Assembly (NCBI GenBank): GCA_964417825.1 | Contig: CAYQJC010000007.1 | Location: 1 to 22,039 of the forward strand | Direction: 5' to 3' | DNA length: 22,039 bases | DNA from: CAYQJC01 sp964417825 | GTDB taxonomy: Bacteria > Patescibacteriota > Minisyncoccia > Minisyncoccales > CG1-02-41-26 | Shown here: piece by piece, positions 7,179-13,347 of the stretch | Layout: every line of letters begins with the position of its first letter | Position numbering within the stretch: the stretch's first letter is position 1 | Position numbers and translations under genes: made by a program | The notes under the pieces: generated by a model | The model's database searches: none | What the model was told of the DNA's origin: nothing | The model's input: the letters and a program-made list of their open reading frames with translations, nothing else

Positions 7179-8545
7179 TACTCTTTTGATTTTTGATAGA
7201 GATCCCACACAAGAAATTCCATTGTTTCTTTGGTATGTTTACAAAATCCTTCGTCTAACACTTTCGATTCATCAGCCGGCCTGACCAATTCTCTGACATT
7301 ATGATGACATCCTCCACCACAGATTGAGATAGCAAAGCAATCTTGACAGAGGGGATTATTCAAAGGGACCCTCTTTTCCCATCTTTTTAAAATAGGATGA
7401 TTAAAATCTACTGGCTTCTTGGAAAAAACATTTCCCATGTTGTACTCCTCAGATGCATGACAGAATGCTACATTTCCATCGGGCTGGATCACAAGTTGTT
7501 CTTTAATGGCGCCACAGTCACTAGCGTAGAAATAACCTTTCACAAAAGCCTCTACCTTCCGCATCATTCTATCTTCGTATAAACCTACCCTTCTTCCATA
7601 TTTAAATACCTCAATTAAGCCTTTTGTTATTAGATCATCATACTTTTCTTTAGGTAATGAAGATCCAAAATAACCATAGGTTTTTCCACCAGCTATATTA
7701 AATCCTATTGCTCTCACCCCTAATTCTTCTTTCGCCCATCGTGCAATTTCGGTAAGTTTCTCAGCGGTGAGAGGAGTAATTGTGATTGAGAGAGTTGCTG
7801 GCACACTATACTGCTGCAGTTTTTTTAAAGCTCCTATAGCATAATTATAGGCACTACCCCCATCCTTTGGTTTGCGGAAAACATCATTCTCTGCCTTTCT
7901 TCCATCTAGGGAAAGCCCTATACTCACTTCATGTTTCTTTAAATACTTTCCTAAATTATCTGTAATTAAAGAGCCATTTGTTACTATTATTTTTTTTGTT
8001 TCTTTAGGCAACAAACCGGAGCGTTGAAGTTGTCCTATATATTCTACTGCGAACTTCAGAGTTTTTATGTTTAGAAAAGGTTCTCCCCCATAAAATTGGA
8101 TCTGAACTTCTTTATTTTTCCTCCCCTTCTGGACATACCTCGCGAAAAGATCTATCCCCCTCTTTGCAATTTCTCGAGACATGAAAAGACGTCCTTCGGT
8201 TTTTTTCTTACATGAACACGGAAATAACTCAGGATGTCGTTCTGGCTGAAAACAATATCTGCAAGTGAAATTACACGCTTTCGTAAGAATTAAATAAAGA
8301 ATGGAAACATCGTCTGAGGAAAGATAATTTCTCTTTACCTCTTCCAAGACTTCTTTATCTTCTCCTGGAGGTATCAAAAGTTTTTTTCTTATCAAATACT
8401 TTTCAATCTCTAACTCTTTCTTTTCTTGTAAGTATCTATTCCATCGTATAAAGGGGAGAAAAATAGGAGATGGCATAAGAGAGTGGAATACCGCCACTAC
8501 CCCATTCTTCTGAAGAACCTTCAAGTACCTAGAAAGTTTCAACAT
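7178..8545 (-). CDS. Radical SAM/SPASM enzyme, probable peptide maturase
   Basis: A 455-aa radical SAM enzyme. After an N-terminal helical region of about 85 residues comes the 4Fe-4S motif CNFTCRYC (C91, C95, C98). Then follow GGEP (153-156), the VTNGSLI strand (188-194) and GLSLDG (210-215). The C-terminal SPASM domain has the full pattern CX12GX4C (C344, C362), CX2CX5CX3C (C400, C403, C409, C413) and a last Cys435, for two auxiliary clusters. This architecture is that of peptide maturases and sulfatase-maturing enzymes. No sulfatase is nearby, whereas a Cys-rich peptide gene lies 61 bases upstream, so peptide modification is the better inference. ATG at 8545 follows AAGGAGGAAAG. The residue or bond formed (thioether, C-C, epimer) cannot be told. 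Confidence 0.88.
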   Translation of the reverse strand: MLKLSRYLKVLQKNGVVAVFHSLMPSPIFLPFIRWNRYLQEKKELEIEKYLIRKKLLIPPGEDKEVLEEVKRNYLSSDDVSILYLILTKACNFTCRYCFQPERHPELFPCSCKKKTEGRLFMSREIAKRGIDLFARYVQKGRKNKEVQIQFYGGEPFLNIKTLKFAVEYIGQLQRSGLLPKETKKIIVTNGSLITDNLGKYLKKHEVSIGLSLDGRKAENDVFRKPKDGGSAYNYAIGALKKLQQYSVPATLSITITPLTAEKLTEIARWAKEELGVRAIGFNIAGGKTYGYFGSSLPKEKYDDLITKGLIEVFKYGRRVGLYEDRMMRKVEAFVKGYFYASDCGAIKEQLVIQPDGNVAFCHASEEYNMGNVFSKKPVDFNHPILKRWEKRVPLNNPLCQDCFAISICGGGCHHNVRELVRPADESKVLDEGFCKHTKETMEFLVWDLYQKSKE

Positions 8546-8551
8546 TTCTTT

Positions 8552-8593
8552 CCTCCTTTTTATTAAAGGAGGGGGATAACATCTGTATCCCCC
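8552..8593 (-). promoter_or_regulatory. Paired hairpins between peptide gene and maturase, one covering the ribosome binding site
   Basis: Hairpin 1: GGGGGATA (8571-8578) pairs with TATCCCCC (8586-8593), loop 7 nt, without a T run. Hairpin 2: CCTCCTTT (8552-8559) pairs with AAAGGAGG (8565-8572), loop 5 nt; on the minus strand its second arm is the Shine-Dalgarno of the radical SAM gene. The arms share bases 8571-8572, so at full length they compete. Such an element would keep maturase levels below those of the peptide. Confidence 0.6.
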
Positions 8594-8606
8594 TTATCTC
8601 TTATTT

Positions 8607-8774
8607 TTACCTTCCTGAGAACCTTTTAAATCGAGGGGTGCCCGACTTACCACAACTGAGACATCTCCCACTACAATATCCGCACTTTCCACTTCCTTGG
8701 TAGCGATTATCTGTTATTTTCCCTAGAATTTTTTGGTAATCTCTCTTATTCGGAGACAAAATTCTCCTTCTCAT
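8607..8774 (-). CDS. Cys-rich 55-aa peptide, candidate RiPP precursor
   Basis: Not a family I recognise. The product is strongly basic, with a leader-like first half (MRRRILSPNKRDYQ...) and a C-terminal Gly/Cys block KCGYCSGRCLSCGKSG containing CxxCxxxCxxC (C31, C34, C38, C41), followed by an Arg/Phe tail. I choose the internal ATG at 8774 because AAAAAGGAGGAGAAA, an excellent Shine-Dalgarno, precedes it. A start at ATG 8792, adding MKKEEK, is also possible, with weaker AAAGGA. It is the first gene after the promoter with the operator-like palindrome and is followed by the radical SAM/SPASM gene. This order and the Cys/Gly core fit a precursor peptide. A small zinc-binding or Fe-S protein is the alternative. 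Confidence 0.72.
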   Translation of the reverse strand: MRRRILSPNKRDYQKILGKITDNRYQGSGKCGYCSGRCLSCGKSGTPRFKRFSGR

Positions 8775-8824
8775 TTTCTCCTCCTTTTTCATTTTCGTCC
8801 TTTATTAAATTTTTAATTTTGCTG

Positions 8825-8850
8825 GCTGATAGATACCCAACTCTATCAGC
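8825..8850 (-). promoter_or_regulatory. 5'-terminal hairpin of the peptide operon
   Basis: GCTGATAGA and TCTATCAGC form a perfect 9-bp stem with an 8-nt loop. The expected transcription start is about 8851, so the hairpin caps the mRNA, as in the methyltransferase leader. It is followed by an AAAATTAAAAATTTAATAAAGGA block shared in most bases with the other two island leaders. Confidence 0.65.
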
Positions 8851-8857
8851 ACCTTTC

Positions 8858-8896
8858 ATTATATTTATTTAAAAAGTTTTGTCAAATTTTCTGACA
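8858..8896 (-). promoter_or_regulatory. Promoter with operator-like palindrome (peptide/radical SAM operon)
   Basis: TTGACA (8880-8885), 16-bp spacer, consensus TATAAT (8858-8863) on the minus strand: the best promoter of the island. The palindrome TGTCAGAAAATTTGACA (8880-8896) covers the -35 box exactly as at 3441-3457. A strong core promoter under a repressor site would suit an inducible peptide gene. Confidence 0.78.
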
Positions 8897-8905
8897 AAAT
8901 TTATT
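8877..8905. repeat. 29-bp repeat, copy 2 (identical to 3438-3466)
   Basis: Identical over 29 bases to the methyltransferase promoter block. The rest of the intergenic stretch 8906-9089 holds only the repeat at 8950-8977 and AT-rich sequence; I see no gene in it. Confidence 0.85.
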
Positions 8906-8949
8906 CCCAAATCAAAATTGGCCGATTTTTCGGGCAAAACTCTACCAAA

Positions 8950-8977
8950 AATTTAGAAAGTAATTGCTGAGTAAAAT
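8950..8977. repeat. Short intergenic repeat (matches 6391-6420)
   Basis: AAAGTAATTGCTGAGTAAAAT aligns with the corresponding string at 6399-6419 with two mismatches. Nearby GGCCGATTTTTCGGGC also resembles the 6361-6376 area. Confidence 0.5.
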
Positions 8978-9089
8978 AAAAATAGAGGCTGGAGGCTTCT
9001 GTAATTTGTTACAAAGTACTGCGATTGCGAAAACCCGAAATGCTAATAATTCTTCTCTCCAAACTTCCTTTTAATTTAAATCCTAATTT

Positions 9090-9524
9090 TTAAAAAAGTT
9101 CCTTATAGTTAAAAGTTGGGTATAGTATTATTTTACCTTCTAAAATATCTGAAATTGGGACCCATTCAGCCGGAAAACCGTTGACATCGATAGGAATTTT
9201 TTCTTTTTGGTAAATATCTTTATTGGCTAAATCTCCTTGATAAAGGAAAATAATTTCATGACATTTTTCTCCTTCATAGGTAAAGATGTTTTCTACCACC
9301 TTGAGAAACTCCAGGTTTTCTATTTCGCTGTTTAACTCCTCCCTTATCTCGCGCCTTATGGCTTTTTCGGCTGTTTCCCCAAATTTTACGCTTCCACCCA
9401 CAAACCTGTAAAATGTTTCTTTTTTTACACTATCTCGACCCTTATTAAGGAGTAACTTGCCCTTGTGTTTAATAACTAATAATGCTTTAATTGCTATTTT
9501 TTTGTTTTTTGTGAGGTTTTTCAT
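9090..9524 (-). CDS. Nudix hydrolase 1
   Basis: A 144-aa Nudix-fold protein, probably hydrolysing a nucleoside diphosphate linked to another moiety. The Nudix box is GGSVKFGETAEKAIRREIREEL, matching GX5EX7REUXEE up to the usual final Gly-hydrophobic pair, replaced here by Leu-Asn. The frame is open back to 9725, but that extension is the palindrome element and an ABC-transporter tail read out of frame. The ATG at 9522-9524 (MKNLTKNKKIAIKALLV) begins the domain and overlaps the stop of the ABC fragment as ATGA, indicating coupling to a formerly complete upstream gene. There is no clear Shine-Dalgarno. Substrate not predictable. Confidence 0.85.
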   Translation of the reverse strand: MKNLTKNKKIAIKALLVIKHKGKLLLNKGRDSVKKETFYRFVGGSVKFGETAEKAIRREIREELNSEIENLEFLKVVENIFTYEGEKCHEIIFLYQGDLANKDIYQKEKIPIDVNGFPAEWVPISDILEGKIILYPTFNYKELF

Positions 9525-9640
9525 AGGCTTGGTTGGAATTGCAAAGAATAGAATTTGTAATAAGCGCCTTTCTTTTTTATTAACTCTTGATGGGTTCCTT
9601 GTTCTATTATTTTTCCTTTTTCTAGAATTAGAATCTTTTT
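9521..9640 (-). pseudogene. C-terminal remnant of an ABC exporter ATPase
   Basis: Forty codons in one frame give KKILILEKGKIIEQGTHQEL and then IKKKGAYYKFYSLQF, the standard end of the nucleotide-binding domain of MsbA/MDR-type exporters (D-KILVLEKGRIVEQGTHEEL, then a YYKLYSLQF-like tail). Walker motifs and the membrane domain are absent: the homology stops where the palindrome at 9643-9661 begins. The frame ends in a TGA that overlaps the Nudix 1 start. The fragment cannot work as a transporter. Confidence 0.8.
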
Positions 9641-9642
9641 GC

Positions 9643-9864
9643 TTCGGGGACAGTCCCCGAAAAAGGAGGAGTAGGAAGGTAGGAAAATAAAGGGTCGGGA
9701 GACCTAAAATTGGAATTTGGCACAATTTTGTTTAATATCTGTTAGAAAATAGTTTTTCAAAACCTTTCTAAAATTTAAAACAATTTTATGCCATTTTTAA
9801 AAAATGAGCTCTCAATCCTTGTCTGGCTTGATCTCCTGCTCTCACTTCGTCGGGGACTGTCCCT
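9643..9864. mobile_element. Palindrome-bounded mini-element (about 220 bp)
   Basis: The left end is the 19-bp perfect palindrome TTCGGGGACAGTCCCCGAA (9643-9661). The right end is CGGGGACTGTCCC (9851-9863), the same sequence inverted. The inside has no gene I can recognise: minus-strand frames show only short pieces such as PDEVRAGDQARQGLRAHFL before a stop. It sits exactly between the end of Nudix 2 (stop at 9868-9870) and the truncated ABC tail, which suggests that its arrival accompanied the loss of the rest of the ABC gene. A non-autonomous transposon or REP-like element is the likely class. Confidence 0.55.
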
Positions 9865-9867
9865 AAT

Positions 9868-10275
9868 TCATTTACGATAATCGAAGGATTTCTTTATTCG
9901 TCTTACTATATCCTCGTGCCAAAAATTATATTTTTTTAATTCTTCTTTACTATTTATCCAGGCGTAATCATCATGTTCGTTGCTCAACTTAACATTTTTG
10001 TCTTTCGTACGGCAAAGAAAAGTAACGAGATAGTAAAAAACTCCTTTATCTGAAAAACTACCGATGTCTAACACCCTATCAATGACAAAGTTTCCAATAC
10101 CTGTTTCCTCCCTTACTTCTCTCTTTAGGGCCTCTAACCAATTTTCGTCTTTATTAATCCTCCCACCAGGTAATAACCATCTACTGGTCTTTCTGTGCCT
10201 TAATATCAAAATAGCGCCCTTATCATTCCTAATAACAGCATTCTGGTCTACTTGGAATAATTGGTGCTCTGGCAT
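9868..10275 (-). CDS. Nudix hydrolase 2
   Basis: A 135-aa protein with a perfect Nudix box starting at GGRINKDENWLEALKREV and continuing REETGIG (GX5EX7REUXEEXGU), preceded by the substrate strand SRWLLPGG, as in MutT/ADP-ribose pyrophosphatase-like hydrolases. The Mg-binding Glu residues of REETG are present. ATG at 10275 has no obvious Shine-Dalgarno. It lies 38 bases downstream of the P-loop kinase gene in the same orientation and is likely in one operon with it and the glycosyltransferase. Its stop lies four bases from the mini-element. Substrate unknown; a nucleotide or nucleotide sugar would fit the context. Confidence 0.88.
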   Translation of the reverse strand: MPEHQLFQVDQNAVIRNDKGAILILRHRKTSRWLLPGGRINKDENWLEALKREVREETGIGNFVIDRVLDIGSFSDKGVFYYLVTFLCRTKDKNVKLSNEHDDYAWINSKEELKKYNFWHEDIVRRIKKSFDYRK

Positions 10276-10313
10276 GTAAAACGAGTTAAATTTAATTACG
10301 ATAAATAGCTATT

Positions 10314-10898
10314 TTATTTTTCATTAACTATTTTTTCTATTACTCTGTCTATTTTTTTTACAAAGCTATCGAGGCTTTCCTGGTTTTCGATTAAAAATAC
10401 TCTCACTCGCTGAGCCCTTTTCAAAAATCCCAATAAATATTTTTCCATCTCCAGCAAAAACTTTTTATTATTCCATAAACATCTCGCACTGCTGGTAAAT
10501 TTCCTGTGCTTCCTTGAAAAACCAAGTTCTATCGGGGTTTTAATATAAATATAGACATCCGGAGAGCCATATTCTTGGATAATTTTATTTGTAATATTTC
10601 TAACATATCGATAACTACGAAAGTCATAAAGGGTATCTCTAATATAATTAAAAGCCAATGTACTTAAATGACTTCTGTCTAATAAAACATTAAACCCTTT
10701 ATTGGCGTATTTTCTAGCTTTAGCATATTTTAAAGCGTCGCTCCTTAAATAATAGTATTGATTCTTTATTTTTAACTCATTATCGATAATTTCTTCTACA
10801 AATTTAAAATTTTTGTATTTTTTTGATAAATACTCTCCAATCGTGGTTTTGCCGGCTCCAGGCAAGCCTTCAATCGCTATGATTTTACCCCTTCTCAT
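10314..10898 (-). CDS. P-loop nucleoside/nucleotide-type kinase
   Basis: A 194-aa kinase of the thymidylate kinase/deoxynucleoside kinase-like superfamily. Walker A is GLPGAGKTT (11-19). DRSHLST (74-80) corresponds to the DR[ST] motif that binds the base and phosphate in dNK/TMK enzymes. An Arg/Lys-rich lid follows (FSRKHRKFTSSAR, about 127-139). Its start is fused to the end of the glycosyltransferase (TAATG, one base shared), so the two are translationally coupled. An adenylate- or sugar-kinase-like activity is also possible; the precise substrate cannot be assigned. Confidence 0.82.
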   Translation of the reverse strand: MRRGKIIAIEGLPGAGKTTIGEYLSKKYKNFKFVEEIIDNELKIKNQYYYLRSDALKYAKARKYANKGFNVLLDRSHLSTLAFNYIRDTLYDFRSYRYVRNITNKIIQEYGSPDVYIYIKTPIELGFSRKHRKFTSSARCLWNNKKFLLEMEKYLLGFLKRAQRVRVFLIENQESLDSFVKKIDRVIEKIVNEK

Positions 10899-12145
10899 TA
10901 ATTGCTATTAATGACTATTGGTAGTTTGAGCTTCTTATAAAAATACTTTACCTTCTTTTTTAACTTAAATTCTTGGAGCCAAGCTGGCTCTGAGAATTTA
11001 AATTTTTTTATAGAGACGGGGACATTATTTTTGCTTTGACCCATACTTAAAACTTTTTCGTATTTTCTCAAATAATCTTTTTGTAGGGAGATACTGCTAA
11101 AATATTTATTAAAATATTCTCTTTGTCTTTTACTAAGTTTTTTCTGGAAATGCCAATCTAGCAATATCTTTCTTGCTTTTTTTATCAGATCTTGCTCGTT
11201 GCCAACCAAGAAATTGATTAGCTTGTCTTTTTCTAAACCTTCAAATGCAGCCTTTGTTCCAATGACTGGAGTTCCCGCAACAAAACAGGTCAGAATTTTT
11301 GTTCTTATACCCGAGGCCTCTAAAATTGGAAGGATAGCTAAATTAGAGTCATGAATATATTTATAAAGATCTTTCACTCTCCCTAACATTTTAATCTTTC
11401 CATCTTTTTTATAACTGGATAATACATCCCTTGGCTTACCACCGACTACATAGATTCTCTCCACGATATTTTTTATTTCTGGATATATTTTTCTTAACAA
11501 TATAAGCAAGGCGTCTAAATTCGCTTGAAAGAATAAATTGCCTATAAAAATTATATTCCTTTTACTTTTCGGAGGATATTTAAATCTTGCCACCCCATCG
11601 TAAATCGCCGGGCGCACCAGAATAATCTTATTTTTAGGACAATGATAATTTTTAATAAAATAATTTTTGTCATGCTGGGTGAAGCAAAATACGGCATCCA
11701 CATGTTTACAAGCCTCTTTTTCTTTTTGAGCAACTATAAGTTTAGCAGATTTTTTTATATGGAGTTTCTTTGCCACATTATAAGCTATGTAATGTGGGTG
11801 AAAAATTAATCTACAATTATAGTAATCTTTTAATTTAATACCTTGAGACAAAATTAATTCTGCGTCCTGCATCTGGATAATGTCTGGCTTTTCTTTTTTT
11901 AATAACCCCATAATTGTCTTTGCCTCGTGATAATAAGTTCTCGGTGATACTAAAACAATTCTATAATTTTGCCTTCTTAACATTTTAATATCGGACCAGC
12001 CCCTATAACAATGTATTAATGTTAAATGTATCTTTTTTCTCTCTCCTAAAATTCGGCATATATTTGACATTGTCAATGAGTATCCATCAAAAGCTGGTAA
12101 AAAACTACCTTCTACAAAAATTATTAAATTAATCTTTCTATTCAC
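10898..12145 (-). CDS. GT4-like glycosyltransferase
   Basis: A 415-aa GT-B enzyme. The N-terminal domain has DGYSLTMSNICRIL (20-33), like the GG.....L of GT4 enzymes, and KPDIIQMQD (86-94). The C-terminal nucleotide-sugar domain starts at IIFIGNLFFQANLDAL (198-213) and includes KMLGRVKDLYKYIHDSNLAI (252-271), followed by the ExxGIRTK loop (EASGIRTK, 276-283) and FVAGTPVIGT (288-297). The C-terminal 40 residues are basic and may bind membrane lipid or polymer. It probably transfers a sugar to a cell-surface glycan. Start is GTG at 12145; no strong Shine-Dalgarno. It follows the NDK gene after a hairpin. Confidence 0.85.
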   Translation of the reverse strand: MNRKINLIIFVEGSFLPAFDGYSLTMSNICRILGERKKIHLTLIHCYRGWSDIKMLRRQNYRIVLVSPRTYYHEAKTIMGLLKKEKPDIIQMQDAELILSQGIKLKDYYNCRLIFHPHYIAYNVAKKLHIKKSAKLIVAQKEKEACKHVDAVFCFTQHDKNYFIKNYHCPKNKIILVRPAIYDGVARFKYPPKSKRNIIFIGNLFFQANLDALLILLRKIYPEIKNIVERIYVVGGKPRDVLSSYKKDGKIKMLGRVKDLYKYIHDSNLAILPILEASGIRTKILTCFVAGTPVIGTKAAFEGLEKDKLINFLVGNEQDLIKKARKILLDWHFQKKLSKRQREYFNKYFSSISLQKDYLRKYEKVLSMGQSKNNVPVSIKKFKFSEPAWLQEFKLKKKVKYFYKKLKLPIVINSN

Positions 12146-12159
12146 GGTACTTCTAGAAA

Positions 12160-12187
12160 GAGACGGGCAGAATTCTCTTCTGCCCGC
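12160..12187 (-). terminator. Hairpin between NDK and glycosyltransferase genes
   Basis: A perfect 9-bp stem, CGGGCAGAA (12165-12173) with TTCTGCCCG (12179-12187), loop 5 nt, directly at the NDK stop. The following TCTCTTTCT is only a weak T tract, so partial termination or mRNA protection is more likely than full stop. Confidence 0.55.
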
Positions 12188-12613
12188 TTATAACTTAATC
12201 CATTTTTTGGCCTCTTCCCCGAGAAGCAGTTCAGCCTCTCTTCTAAATGTTTTTTCATTAGTGGTGGAATGTATAACATTTTCTCTATCCGAGATAGCGA
12301 ACCTTCCTCTTATAGTGTTTGAGGATGCTATTACTGAGCCACATTCGCCGACCAATTCCTGTAATCGTTCTATCGCATTATCTCCTTCGACGATAAAGAC
12401 TTCGATTGGACCCGATACCATATATCGACACAGAGGTCCATAGAAACTTCTATCTTTCCATTCGCTATATAGCTTTTCCGCCATAGTAATATCAAGACTC
12501 ATCCTTCTTTTAAAAACTACTCTCAATCCACTTGTCTCAATGATACGATAAACAATTTCCTCTAGGTTTCTCTTTATACAATCAGGCTTCAAAAATCCCA
12601 ATGCATATCGCAT
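12188..12613 (-). CDS. ndk: Nucleoside diphosphate kinase-like protein, divergent
   Basis: A 141-aa NDK-fold protein; the family moves the gamma phosphate between nucleotides through a phospho-His. Seen: LGFLKPDCIKR (5-15, Lys9 and the KPD motif), YMVSGPIEVFIVEGDNAIERL (64-84), IRGRFAISDRENVIH (101-115). His115 is in the catalytic position, but the usual NxxHGSDS continues here as HSTTNEKTF, so the conserved Gly-Ser-Asp is lost and activity may be altered. ATG at 12613 follows GGGGGTGAGGT, a strong Shine-Dalgarno. It is the first gene of the glycosyltransferase/kinase/Nudix group and has its own likely promoter. Confidence 0.85.
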   Translation of the reverse strand: MRYALGFLKPDCIKRNLEEIVYRIIETSGLRVVFKRRMSLDITMAEKLYSEWKDRSFYGPLCRYMVSGPIEVFIVEGDNAIERLQELVGECGSVIASSNTIRGRFAISDRENVIHSTTNEKTFRREAELLLGEEAKKWIKL

Positions 12614-12669
12614 ACCTCACCCCCTTGTTTTATTCAATTGGTTGGGAATTTGGGCCTCGCACTATTTTA

Positions 12670-12697
12670 ATCCTACCACTTTTCCAAAAAATGTCAA
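12670..12697 (-). promoter_or_regulatory. Likely promoter of the NDK gene
   Basis: TTGACA (12692-12697) with a 16-bp spacer to TAGGAT (12670-12675) on the minus strand. A better -10 (TAAAAT) lies six bases further but with a 22-bp spacer. Position, just upstream of the strong NDK Shine-Dalgarno, supports it. Confidence 0.5.
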
Positions 12698-12747
12698 CTT
12701 AAATTTTGGAGTAACAAATATTTTGAAGAAAATTTATCTGTTTTTAT

Positions 12748-13347
12748 TTATCTAATTCTTCTTACAAACTCTTCGATTATGGTTCCGTATCCTTCTTTTT
12801 GGACAATTTGCCAAGCGCGATGATAATCTCTGAATTGCTGATCTCGGGTTATATTTCTTTTTAATCTTCTTTCATTAAAAAATTTGAGGTAAATATGAGT
12901 GTGAATGGCTTGAAGGAGAATATGGATTATAGTTCTAGGAGATTCTTTTTTATATTTCCTTTGAAAATAATTCCAAGCTTTTTTGGTCTTTTTTAAATTT
13001 CCTTCTTGAATGAATAAATTATGAATTAACTCATGGGTTAACATGTCTACGAAAAAATCTGGATGTTTTTCATAGAGAGGAAGTGTCAGAGGTTCAGAAA
13101 TTGGTTTACATCTTCCAACTACATAACAGTAGATAGATCTAACTTTCCATTTTAAGTGAGTGACGTTTGAAAGTTCAGTGAGAATTTTTCTTTCATACCC
13201 TCTCCACACCTTCTCTATTTTTTTAATGTAATTCAAAATTTTCCTTTCTGAGGGGTAATACTCCCTAGAATTCTTCTTGAGAAATCCTGCTCTCCAGATT
13301 TCATCATAAATCCGGGAGTATTTAAAAATAACTTTAGGTATAATCAT
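12748..13347 (-). CDS. Putative HExxH zinc metallopeptidase (copy 3, outside the island)
   Basis: A 199-aa protein with HELIH at 105-109 in the context KHPDFFVDMLTHELIHNLF, very like HPAGVVYVTAHELLHFIF of the copy at 6427-7122. The N-terminal IPKVIFKY also matches the IKFKLN/VKFVIN openings of the two island copies. His123-143 segments (IIHILLQAIHTHIYL, about 139-153) may supply further ligands. No signal peptide. The three proteins form one divergent family, I think, but the pairwise similarity away from the motif is low by eye. Here the neighbour is tsaE, not a radical SAM gene. ATG at 13347 overlaps an upstream reading frame as ATGA. Confidence 0.7.
   Translation of the reverse strand: MIIPKVIFKYSRIYDEIWRAGFLKKNSREYYPSERKILNYIKKIEKVWRGYERKILTELSNVTHLKWKVRSIYCYVVGRCKPISEPLTLPLYEKHPDFFVDMLTHELIHNLFIQEGNLKKTKKAWNYFQRKYKKESPRTIIHILLQAIHTHIYLKFFNERRLKRNITRDQQFRDYHRAWQIVQKEGYGTIIEEFVRRIR

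Noticed and set aside
8775..8792. Longer start (MKKEEK) of the Cys-rich peptide
   Set aside because: Those codons are made of the AAAAAGGAGG ribosome binding site itself, so the ATG at 8774 is the better start; not fully excluded.
9525..9725. 67-residue N-terminal extension of Nudix 1
   Set aside because: It reads through the palindromic element and out of frame through the ABC-transporter tail; the Nudix domain begins at the ATG at 9524.
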